Source: Elizabethkingia meningoseptica_A (lineage in GTDB: Bacteria; Bacteroidota; Bacteroidia; Flavobacteriales; Weeksellaceae). From it: DNA of 64,000 bases. The notes beneath the pieces were generated by a model. The model was not told the origin of the DNA. It did not search any database and saw only the letters and a list, made by a program, of their open reading frames with translations. This document shows, piece after piece, positions 32,242 through 39,900 of this stretch (positions are counted from its first letter, which is position 1; each line of letters opens with the position of its first letter). Both the position numbers and the translations under genes were made by a program. Location: NCBI RefSeq assembly GCF_045762675.1, contig NZ_JBJDLK010000003.1, positions 124,001-188,000 on the forward strand. The letters run 5' to 3'.

Positions 32242-33003
32242 ATGAACATACCAACTACAGACTTTACAATTGATCATAACAGCAAACTGCCTTTACATGT
32301 ACAGGTAGAAGAACTTTTTCGGCGGCTTATTAAAATGGAAGCTTACAAAAAAGGGGCGTTATTACCAAAAGAAGTCGATCTGGCAAACCTATGGGGTGTT
32401 TCCCGAAATACAATTCGTCAGGCAACAAACAAACTGGAACATGAAGGTCTAATTATCCGGAAAAAAGGAGTTGGCACCCGTGTAGCAGAAAAGAAAAGTC
32501 TGGTCACCGGACTAGACCACTGGTATAGTTTTACCAGAGAAATGCAGGAGAAGGGAATTAATGTTATCAATCAGTTATTAAAGACTGAGGAAATACAGCC
32601 AAATGAAGAAATCTGTAATTTTTTCAACATTACACCAGATAAAAAAATATTCAAACTCTCTAAACTGAAAGGGGAAAACTCAGGAGACCCTATTGTCTAC
32701 TTCGAAAGTTATTTTCATCCAAGAATCGGAGTTAATAAAAATGATGATTTCGATATGCCTTTATACAGCATGCTTCAGGATCATTTCGGAGTTATAGTCG
32801 ACCGCTCACGCGAAAACATAAGTGCCTGCCACGCAGGCGCCGTCATAGGAAAAAAACTAAAGGTACCTGCTACTTTTCCGTTATTAAAAAGAGAACGTTT
32901 TGTTTATGATATAAACGGAAAGCCTGTAGAATATAATGTAGGTTACTACCGTTCCGACAAATTCACCTACACCATAGATATCAATAAATCTACGGAAAGT
33001 TGA
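32242..33003 (+). CDS. GntR/HutC-family transcriptional regulator
   Basis: 253 residues. N-terminal winged helix-turn-helix (about 15-85) with LPKEVDLANLWGVSRNTIRQ and LEHEGLIIRKKGVGT, typical of GntR. The C-terminal UTRA ligand domain (about 95-245) places it in the HutC subfamily, whose members sense sugars or amino-sugars. It directly precedes the mannosidase gene on the same strand (63 bp), so it is the likely repressor of the mannoside locus. A -10-like TATCTTCG lies 16 nt upstream. Confidence 0.93.
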   Translation: MNIPTTDFTIDHNSKLPLHVQVEELFRRLIKMEAYKKGALLPKEVDLANLWGVSRNTIRQATNKLEHEGLIIRKKGVGTRVAEKKSLVTGLDHWYSFTREMQEKGINVINQLLKTEEIQPNEEICNFFNITPDKKIFKLSKLKGENSGDPIVYFESYFHPRIGVNKNDDFDMPLYSMLQDHFGVIVDRSRENISACHAGAVIGKKLKVPATFPLLKRERFVYDINGKPVEYNVGYYRSDKFTYTIDINKSTES

Positions 33004-33066
33004 TTTTATTTTTTTAGCTTTTAATATGTTCAAACATTCTTACATATAACCATAAAACCAAAGCTT

Positions 33067-36000
33067 ATGCACAACAGGTATTTTCTTTTCCTGGTTTCTT
33101 TGTTTATAACAAACAACCTGATGTATGCTCAGAAAAATGTTCCTTTTTTGGGCAACATAAAATCCATCAACGGATATGCCACAGAAATAAGTGGTGAAAA
33201 CATTGATTATTTTTCTGCATTTCCCGATCACGCTACCCGTGCCTTACTTACCAGAACTACGGATGGTACTAAAACCATTGAATGGGAAACCGTCCCGGCT
33301 CCACAAAAAATCACAGCGCCTTATGTCTATTTTAACTGGCTGGTCTCTCATTCTTCAGGCAGCAGCGGGGGCGTCCGCAATTTCGATCTGTATATTAATG
33401 ATCAAAAATCATTAACGCTTACCACTTATCCGGCAAATCAAAAACCAAACTGGATTGCCAAAGCTGCTGACAGTACAGCTTTTGTATTCAACCAGACAAA
33501 AACGGACGGATTGAAAGATTCTTATGGTATCGCTTACCTGCGGGTTCCTGCCAGCAAAGTAACTCCGGGTAAACCCATCCGGTTAAAAATTGTAGGACAG
33601 GCACAAAACAGCAGAGACTGGTTCATGACCTATAAATTTACCTTTCAGGAGAAAATGGATGCCGCTTCAACGCCATTTATATTAAAAGACGGTAAACGTC
33701 TTATTACCCTTACCACATTACATTTTGGTCCGGAGCAAAAAATAACCGCAACGATTGACAATAAGGAAAACTTCTCGTTTACAATGCCGGATGGTATTAA
33801 AACATTTGATATTCCGGTAACATTATCATCAAAAGGCGGAAGTGTAGCACTTACCGTTACTTCAGGCAACAAACAGCTTCTTCACAAAACCATTCAGGCA
33901 GGTCCGGTTGTACCACGCACATTGTATTTTATTCACCATTCACATACTGATGTCGGCTATTCTCATTTACAATCAGAAGTAGAAAAAATTCACACGAAAA
34001 ACATTTACGATGCACTTAAAATGATTGAAGAAACCAGAAATTTACCGGAGGAAGCCCGCTTTAAATGGAATGTCGAAGCGCTATGGGATGTAGAGAATTT
34101 CATGCAAAAAGCCACAGCTGAAGAAAAGAAATCATTTGTAAAAGCTGTAAAAGAAGGTAATATCGGGCTCTCTGCCATGTATGGCAATATCCTGACCGGA
34201 CTTAGTCAGCCGGAAGAATTATTTCATTACACGGAATATGCTCAAAAACTGAAGAAAGAGTATGGCTTAAATATTAACAGCGCTATGATGTCCGATGTTC
34301 CGGGATTCGCATGGTCTTTAGTTCCGGCATTAACATCTTCCGGCTTAAAATATTTTTCCAGCGGCCCCAATTATCTCGGGAAAACCAATCCTTATCTTGG
34401 TGACCGCGTCGGCCACTTTGTAAAAAACTGGGGGGACAAACCTGTATGGTGGGAATCTCCATCCGGTAAAGAAAAAATATTATTCTGGACTGCCGGCAGA
34501 GGTTATTCTTCCTGGCACGGAATTCATCCCGGAGCTGTATTTGAAAATGGCCAGAAAAAAATTGCAGAATATCTTGAAGATCTTACGAAAACAAATTATC
34601 CCTACGATATTGTACAATGGCGCTATAATATTGTTTCCGACAACGGACCTATTGATCCGTCCATATCAAAATTTGTAGATGAATGGAATAAAAAATACAC
34701 ATCTCCAAAAATAGTACTAAGCACCAACGAAAAAATGTTTGAAGTCTTTGAAGAAAAATATGGGGACAAAATTCCGGTTGTAAAAGGTGATATAAGCCCT
34801 CATTGGGAAGACGGTGCTATGTCTACTGCAAAAGAAGAGGGACTGAACAGAAACAGCAGCCTGAAACTGCAACAACTCACAACGCTTTATTCCATGTTGA
34901 ATCCCGGTCAATATAACAGTCAAAGCTTTTATGAAGCCTGGAGGAATGTTATTCTTTTTCACGAACACACCTGGGGTGCATTCAACAGTATCACCGCCCC
35001 TGATCTTCCTTTTGTTGCAGATCAGTGGAAGGTAAAAAAACAATTTTCTCTGGACGGCAATACACTTGCCAACAAACTGGAAGCAGACTTATTACAGCCA
35101 TTAACCGATCCGGCATCAAATATAATCGCAGTATACAATACTTCTTCATGGGTTCGTGACGGACTTGTAATATTACCGGTTCAGGCTCAGGCCAATGCTT
35201 TACAGGACCTTAAAGGCAACAAAACACCTTTACAAAAACTAGAGAATGGAACGATGGCTTTTATTGCCCGGAATATTCCGCCATTAGGCTCAGCAACCTA
35301 TACACTGATCAAAGATTCATCACCTAAAACCTCAGCGTTTTCTATAACAGACCATAGTATTTCAAACGGAAAAATCAACCTTACCTGGGATAATAAAACA
35401 GGAAGCATTACGCATTTCACAGATAATAACAGCACAACCAACTATGCCGGAACATTCAATAATCAAGGCTTAAACAGTTATTGGTATGTACCGGGAACCA
35501 ACCCGCAGGATGCGCAGACGAATACGAACGTACAGGTAAAAGTATTGGAAAACGGCCCTGTATTGGCCAGAATATCTTTAACTTCAGAAGCACCGCGTGC
35601 CAATCGGTTAGAAAAAATTATAACGCTAATTTCCGGCAGCGATGAAGTTACTCTGGAAAACATCATAGACAAAAAGCCCATCCGGACTAAAGAATCGGTA
35701 CATTTCGGTTTCCCTTTCAACAGTGAATTCAAAAATATTACAGTTGACGCTGGTTATGGCGTAATGAAATACCTTACCGATCAACTGCCCGGTTCTAATA
35801 TGGATTATTGGTACAGCCGCCGTTGGGTAGATGCTTCTTTCGGGCAGAAAGGAATGCAGTGGATGCTACTGGAGGCACCACTTATTGAAGCTGCAGAAAT
35901 GATTGATGAAAGAATGCAAATAGATAACAGCCATAAGAAATGGAAAGACAAAGGAACTCCGGGCACTACCAAATGGTTCAGTTATGCAATGAACAATTAT

Positions 36001-36399
36001 TGGCACACCAACTATAAAGCGGATCAGGAAGGACCGGTACATTACCGCTATGCACTTCGTCCGCACGGAGCCTTTAATTCAGTAGAAAATGAAAAATATG
36101 CAGCCGCTTTTACCCAGCCCCTTGTTGCAATTCCCGTGGACAAAAAGGCAACCGCTAAAGGCAGTCTTTTCCACATGAGCAATGATAAAATTGTAGTCAC
36201 AACTATAACACCTCAGGAAGACCACAGCTTTATTATCAGACTATACAATCCGGATGAAAAGGAACAGTCTACAACATTTATCTGGGAGCAGCTAAAGCCT
36301 TCAAAACTAATTTATCTTAAAACCGAAAACACCATATCTATTAACGATACAATTAGTCTAAATGCAATGGATTTAATTGAAATTAAAGTCATTCTATAA
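33067..36399 (+). CDS. Secreted GH38-family alpha-mannosidase
   Basis: 1110 residues with a signal peptide (FLVSLFITNNLMYAQ). Residues about 25-280 are a beta-rich region. The GH38 catalytic domain begins at about 285 with HHSHTDVGY, the metal-binding HxHxD signature (normally followed by GW; here GY). A candidate nucleophile is Asp410 in SDVPGFAW. The C-terminal half matches the GH38 beta-sandwich region (LEKIITLISGSDEVTLEN, VHFGFPF). GH38 enzymes remove alpha-linked mannose from N-glycans or mannans with retention. With the kinase, isomerase and porter downstream it starts a mannose-use pathway. The exact linkage specificity cannot be read from sequence. Confidence 0.9.
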   Translation: MHNRYFLFLVSLFITNNLMYAQKNVPFLGNIKSINGYATEISGENIDYFSAFPDHATRALLTRTTDGTKTIEWETVPAPQKITAPYVYFNWLVSHSSGSSGGVRNFDLYINDQKSLTLTTYPANQKPNWIAKAADSTAFVFNQTKTDGLKDSYGIAYLRVPASKVTPGKPIRLKIVGQAQNSRDWFMTYKFTFQEKMDAASTPFILKDGKRLITLTTLHFGPEQKITATIDNKENFSFTMPDGIKTFDIPVTLSSKGGSVALTVTSGNKQLLHKTIQAGPVVPRTLYFIHHSHTDVGYSHLQSEVEKIHTKNIYDALKMIEETRNLPEEARFKWNVEALWDVENFMQKATAEEKKSFVKAVKEGNIGLSAMYGNILTGLSQPEELFHYTEYAQKLKKEYGLNINSAMMSDVPGFAWSLVPALTSSGLKYFSSGPNYLGKTNPYLGDRVGHFVKNWGDKPVWWESPSGKEKILFWTAGRGYSSWHGIHPGAVFENGQKKIAEYLEDLTKTNYPYDIVQWRYNIVSDNGPIDPSISKFVDEWNKKYTSPKIVLSTNEKMFEVFEEKYGDKIPVVKGDISPHWEDGAMSTAKEEGLNRNSSLKLQQLTTLYSMLNPGQYNSQSFYEAWRNVILFHEHTWGAFNSITAPDLPFVADQWKVKKQFSLDGNTLANKLEADLLQPLTDPASNIIAVYNTSSWVRDGLVILPVQAQANALQDLKGNKTPLQKLENGTMAFIARNIPPLGSATYTLIKDSSPKTSAFSITDHSISNGKINLTWDNKTGSITHFTDNNSTTNYAGTFNNQGLNSYWYVPGTNPQDAQTNTNVQVKVLENGPVLARISLTSEAPRANRLEKIITLISGSDEVTLENIIDKKPIRTKESVHFGFPFNSEFKNITVDAGYGVMKYLTDQLPGSNMDYWYSRRWVDASFGQKGMQWMLLEAPLIEAAEMIDERMQIDNSHKKWKDKGTPGTTKWFSYAMNNYWHTNYKADQEGPVHYRYALRPHGAFNSVENEKYAAAFTQPLVAIPVDKKATAKGSLFHMSNDKIVVTTITPQEDHSFIIRLYNPDEKEQSTTFIWEQLKPSKLIYLKTENTISINDTISLNAMDLIEIKVIL

Positions 36400-36406
36400 A
36401 TACAAC

Positions 36407-36561
36407 AAGAGACAGCTTTAAAAGACAAAAGTATTTTGCTTTCTCATGCTGAGACCAGTTTATCATAAATCAAATCATGGGAAGATCACCGATAGTCAGT
36501 ATTTGCTGTAATGAAGATAATTCTACTCAACCCCATATGATTTCTTTTGAGGCTGTCTCTT
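36407..36561. mobile_element. Possible MITE (155 bp, terminal inverted repeats)
   Basis: AAGAGACAGC at the left end (36407-36416) is exactly inverted at the right end as GCTGTCTCTT (36552-36561). Extending inward, 17 of 20 positions match (AAAAGA on both sides). An inner pair, AAATCAT...CCCATATGATTT, lets the whole element fold into a long hairpin. There is no ORF and no clear target duplication. It looks like a non-autonomous transposon remnant; no related autonomous element is in the window. Confidence 0.45.
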
Positions 36562-36607
36562 TATGAAAATTAAAAAACAATGTTGAACTCAGCTAATGAC
36601 ACTGATA

Positions 36608-36893
36608 AAGTATCCGTAAAAATAAAAGACCATCGCGTATGCAACAGTCCCGGATTATATTTATGAACATATACATTTTGGGAAAATATCGGTTGGAAAT
36701 ATTACTACTGTAATAAATTGTGGATAAACTAATATAAAAAGACAAAAGATACACTATAGGCACATCGGAGCGTATTTTTTATTCACTAATTATTGTGGAT
36801 AAGCATTTAAAAAGACGGCTTTTTGTGGATAAAAAACGAAGCTGTTCCGTAAAATCAAAAAATCAGCGCTCCGGATAAAAATTTTATAAAAAA
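36608..36893 (+). repeat. Module A: diverged repeat with three DnaA boxes
   Basis: Between its first and third boxes it is about 80% identical to module B (91 of 114 positions by eye). Boxes at 36719, 36794 and 36824. The left limit is approximate. Confidence 0.75.
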
Positions 36894-37446
36894 TGAATAT
36901 TGTGACAACAGAAAATATACCTACTCATAAAGTACTAAATTCTATTGCCGAACAAGTACATTTTGGGGAAAATATGGAGTTGAAACGATGCGGTTATACT
37001 AAAATGTGGATAAACTACTTTAAAAAAACAAAATATGTGCTATAAGTAAATCAGCGCTGATTTTTTATTCACTATTTATTGTGGATAAGCATCTGGAAAA
37101 TTTACTTTTTGTGGATAAAAACAATGCTATTCTGTAAGATCCAAAAGTCAGCTGTTTAGCCAAAGAATTTATAAAAATTGAACATCATGTCAAAACCAGT
37201 TATTGCCATCGACATGGGAGGCACCAAAATTAAAATCGGTATTGTGCAACATGATACCATACTCGCTTCTGTCTCTACAGATGCTCATTCTACCCATGGA
37301 CTCCGACCTCAGTTACCCCATATAAAAGAAATTGTGGATAAACTACTTGAAAATCTGGAAATCCCCATCAATAGTATATCCGGCGTGGGAATTTCTTCAC
37401 CAGGAGTTGTGGATAACCATAAAAAAAGGATACTCTCTGTGGATAA
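36719..37446 (+). promoter_or_regulatory. Cluster of nine perfect DnaA boxes (TGTGGATAA); candidate oriC or DnaA-binding locus
   Basis: TGTGGATAA (complement TTATCCACA, the high-affinity DnaA box) starts at 36719, 36794, 36824, 37005, 37080, 37110, 37333, 37408 and 37438, all in one orientation. Every group of three has the same spacing (75 then 30 bp). The last three lie inside the ROK kinase gene, each read as Val-Asp-Lys/Asn. The bases between boxes diverge strongly while all nine 9-mers are identical, which points to selection on the boxes. AT-rich tracts (ATTTTTTATTCACTA) lie before the second box in modules A and B. Whether this is the chromosome origin, a DnaA-titration site or a DnaA-controlled promoter is not decided by sequence alone. 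Confidence 0.7.
36894..37177 (+). repeat. Module B: diverged repeat with three DnaA boxes
   Basis: It begins with AAAAAATGAATATTGTGAC, which parallels the real gene start AAAAATTGAACATCATGTC at 37172, and carries boxes at 37005, 37080 and 37110. It is thus a decayed copy of the ROK 5' region as well as a copy of module A. Confidence 0.75.
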
Positions 37447-38128
37447 AAAATTCGGTGATGCACCGGATATTAATCTCGAAGAATGGTGCTTACTAACATT
37501 CGGACTTCCCTTCTTTATAGAAAACGATGCCCGCTCTGCTCTGGTTGGGGAATGGAAATACGGGAACGCCAGAAATATTAACAATACCGTTCTCATGACT
37601 TTAGGCACAGGAATAGGAAGTGCCGCGGTAATGGATGGTCAGTTAATACGAGGCAGGCATTTTACTGCAGGCATTATGGGTGGGCATTTTGTTATTAATT
37701 ACAAAGGGACACTTTGCAATTGTGGCAACAAAGGTTGTGTAGAAACAGAAGCTTCAACCTGGAACATTCCCAACATTGCAAAATCTGAAAAAGGTTTTGC
37801 CGAAAGCCAACTGGCCACATGCTCTATAATTGACTACGAACAAATCTTCAGACTTGCTGAAGAAGGAGATACTACCGCGATACACTTACGCGACCAGAGC
37901 CTGCAGGCATGGGCAGCCTGTGCTATAAATCTTATCCACGCCTATGACCCTGAAATACTTGTCCTTACCGGTGGAATTATGGCCAGCAGCGCTCATATTA
38001 TTCCTTATATCCGACAACAAGTAGAGAAGCACGCCTGGACTCCGTGGGGAAAGGTTGAAATCAAAGAAGGAAAATTTCCGGCTTCCGCAGCATTATTGGG
38101 TATTGCCCATATCGTAAACAATGGATAA
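37187..38128 (+). CDS. ROK family sugar kinase
   Basis: 313 residues from the ATG at 37187 (a TTG at 37178 would add three). ATP-binding DMGGTK (9-14), GVGISSPGVVD, catalytic Asp114 (ENDAR), LGTGIGSA, and the ROK zinc motif CNCGNKGCVE at about 177-186. ROK kinases phosphorylate glucose, mannose, fructose or N-acetyl sugars. With a mannosidase upstream and an isomerase 12 bp downstream, mannose (or a glucose/mannose kinase) is the best guess. The 5' third contains three in-frame DnaA boxes. Confidence 0.93.
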   Translation: MSKPVIAIDMGGTKIKIGIVQHDTILASVSTDAHSTHGLRPQLPHIKEIVDKLLENLEIPINSISGVGISSPGVVDNHKKRILSVDKKFGDAPDINLEEWCLLTFGLPFFIENDARSALVGEWKYGNARNINNTVLMTLGTGIGSAAVMDGQLIRGRHFTAGIMGGHFVINYKGTLCNCGNKGCVETEASTWNIPNIAKSEKGFAESQLATCSIIDYEQIFRLAEEGDTTAIHLRDQSLQAWAACAINLIHAYDPEILVLTGGIMASSAHIIPYIRQQVEKHAWTPWGKVEIKEGKFPASAALLGIAHIVNNG

Positions 38129-38140
38129 ATATAAATACAA

Positions 38141-39895
38141 ATGAAATCAAATTTTAATAGGTTCCCTGTTATTCCCATCAATGGCCATAGTTGTACAGCA
38201 GGCTGGAAAGAAATAACCGAAATACTCCAAAAAGAGACACCCCGAATCATAGCTATTGAATGCTATCCGGGTGTTTTGCTGGGAGAAATTATTAATCAAT
38301 TACGGGAACTATTAAAACCCGACCTGTTGATTAACACTCAGGAGGCCATGAAATCAGAACATGAAATCACCGGACTGGTACAATCTTTTGTAACGGATGA
38401 CCCTGTATTTGGTGTAATGAATTCACTTGAGCTGGAGAATTATTTTGATGTCTCTAAAATAATTGACATTCATGACCGGATTGATTCCGCACACGGCAAT
38501 ATAGTTGTCGTAGGCCCCGGAGCTACATTACTCGCAAAACAACCCAATCTTTCCGTTTATGCAGACATGCCCCGCTGGGAAATACAAATGCGCTACCGTA
38601 AAAACACAGCCTGCAATCTCGGTAAAACAAACTTCACAGACGCTTTCGCCTATAAATATAAGCATGCCTATTTTGTAGACTGGCGTGTAGGCGATCGTTA
38701 TAAAAAAAGAATACTCAGCAGCTGTCATTTCGTTCTGGACACCACCATACCACATCAACCTAAAATGATTACTACAGGTGCTTTATTTGATGCGCTTCAA
38801 CAGACAGTACAAGGGCCTTTCAGGCTTGTTCCGTTTTTTGATCCCGGTCCATGGGGTGGCCAATGGCTGAAGGAAGTTTGTAATCTGGACCGAAAACAAC
38901 CCAACTATGCATGGGGGTTTGACTGTGTACCCGAAGAAAATAGTTTATTATTAGGATTCGGCAATGAAGTCGTGGAAATACCATCTTCAGATCTTGTATT
39001 TTTTCAGCCTGAAGCTTTACTGGGAAAAGATGTTTATAAAGGTTTTGGCGATGAATTCCCGATTCGTTTTGATTTTCTGGATACGATGAAAGGAGGAAAT
39101 CTCAGCCTGCAGGTACATCCGCTTAAAGAATATATCAGGGAAAAATTCGGTATGACCTACACACAGGATGAAAGCTATTATATTCTGGATGCACAGAAAA
39201 ACTCTTTTGTTTATCTGGGATTAAAAGAAAATATAAATCCTTCGGCAATGATGGAAGACCTTGAAGCTGCACAAAATAAAAATAAACCATTTGATGCGGA
39301 TCAGTACGCACAGAAATGGCCGGTCCGCAAACACGATCATGTTTCTATTCCGGCAGGTACAGTACACTGTTCAGGATCAGATACCGTTGTACTGGAAATT
39401 AGTGCCACTCCTTACATTTTTACATTTAAACTTTGGGACTGGGGCCGCATGGGAATGGATGGCAAACCCCGTCCTATATCGCTGGAACATGGTAAAAATG
39501 TAATCCAATGGAACCGCACTACACAATGGGTAAAAGATAACATATTAGATCTTACTGAAGCGGTTAATCATGGAGAGGGCTGGCGTGAAGAACGTACCGG
39601 TCTGGATTCTTTTTCTTTTATAGAAACCCGCAGACACTGGTTTACAAAAAAAGTACTGCATCATACTCATGGTATTGTAAATGTGCTTAATTTGGTGGAA
39701 GGCAGAGAAGTACTTGTGGAAAGTCCCGATAACAGTTTCGAACCTTATGTGATTCATTATGCGGAAACATTTATAGTCCCCGCGCATGTCGGAGCTTACA
39801 GCATTACTCCGCATGGGGAAAGCGCCGGTAAAGAATGCGCCACCATAAAAGCTTCCGTACGGCCGGAAATGATCGCTGATAAAGTTTTAAAATAA
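38141..39895 (+). CDS. Fusion protein: unknown N-terminal domain + class I mannose-6-phosphate isomerase domain
   Basis: 584 residues. From about residue 223 on (FDPGPWGGQWLKEV, GDEFPIRFDFLD) it is a type I phosphomannose isomerase with the zinc ligands in place: Gln324 and His326 (LQVHP), Glu344 (DESYYILDA) and His409 (AGTVHCSGS). This domain interconverts mannose-6-P and fructose-6-P. The first 220 residues (RIIAIECYPGVLLGE, IVVVGPGATLL, YADMPRWEIQMRYR) are not part of ordinary ManA and were not recognised; the GPGATLL stretch suggests a nucleotide- or sugar-binding fold. It is 12 bp after the ROK kinase and 5 bp before the porter gene. Confidence 0.85.
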   Translation: MKSNFNRFPVIPINGHSCTAGWKEITEILQKETPRIIAIECYPGVLLGEIINQLRELLKPDLLINTQEAMKSEHEITGLVQSFVTDDPVFGVMNSLELENYFDVSKIIDIHDRIDSAHGNIVVVGPGATLLAKQPNLSVYADMPRWEIQMRYRKNTACNLGKTNFTDAFAYKYKHAYFVDWRVGDRYKKRILSSCHFVLDTTIPHQPKMITTGALFDALQQTVQGPFRLVPFFDPGPWGGQWLKEVCNLDRKQPNYAWGFDCVPEENSLLLGFGNEVVEIPSSDLVFFQPEALLGKDVYKGFGDEFPIRFDFLDTMKGGNLSLQVHPLKEYIREKFGMTYTQDESYYILDAQKNSFVYLGLKENINPSAMMEDLEAAQNKNKPFDADQYAQKWPVRKHDHVSIPAGTVHCSGSDTVVLEISATPYIFTFKLWDWGRMGMDGKPRPISLEHGKNVIQWNRTTQWVKDNILDLTEAVNHGEGWREERTGLDSFSFIETRRHWFTKKVLHHTHGIVNVLNLVEGREVLVESPDNSFEPYVIHYAETFIVPAHVGAYSITPHGESAGKECATIKASVRPEMIADKVLK

Positions 39896-39900
39896 TCTGT

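Larger units (their letters stand above)
36400..37186. other. 787-bp intergenic region: MITE-like element plus DnaA-box repeats
   Basis: There is no credible gene. The left 155 bp (36407-36561) form an inverted-repeat-bounded element. The rest is two tandem, diverged copies of a module of about 285 bp, related to the 5' end of the following ROK gene and carrying six perfect TGTGGATAA boxes. It also contains a 16-bp palindrome AAATCAGCGCTGATTT (37048-37063). Confidence 0.85.

Noticed and set aside
36894..37050. Short frame starting at ATG 36894 inside module B
   Set aside because: It parallels the ROK start but soon leaves that frame and ends after about 50 codons; read as a decayed copy, not a gene.
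37048..37063. Palindrome AAATCAGCGCTGATTT followed by T-run as a terminator
   Set aside because: It leaves only 6 bp of mostly A-T stem once a loop is allowed, and it is not preserved in module A.
36719..37118. TGTGGATAA boxes as operators of the GntR or sugar genes
   Set aside because: GntR-family operators are palindromic and lie at promoters; these 9-mers are non-palindromic, all in one direction, and match the DnaA box exactly.
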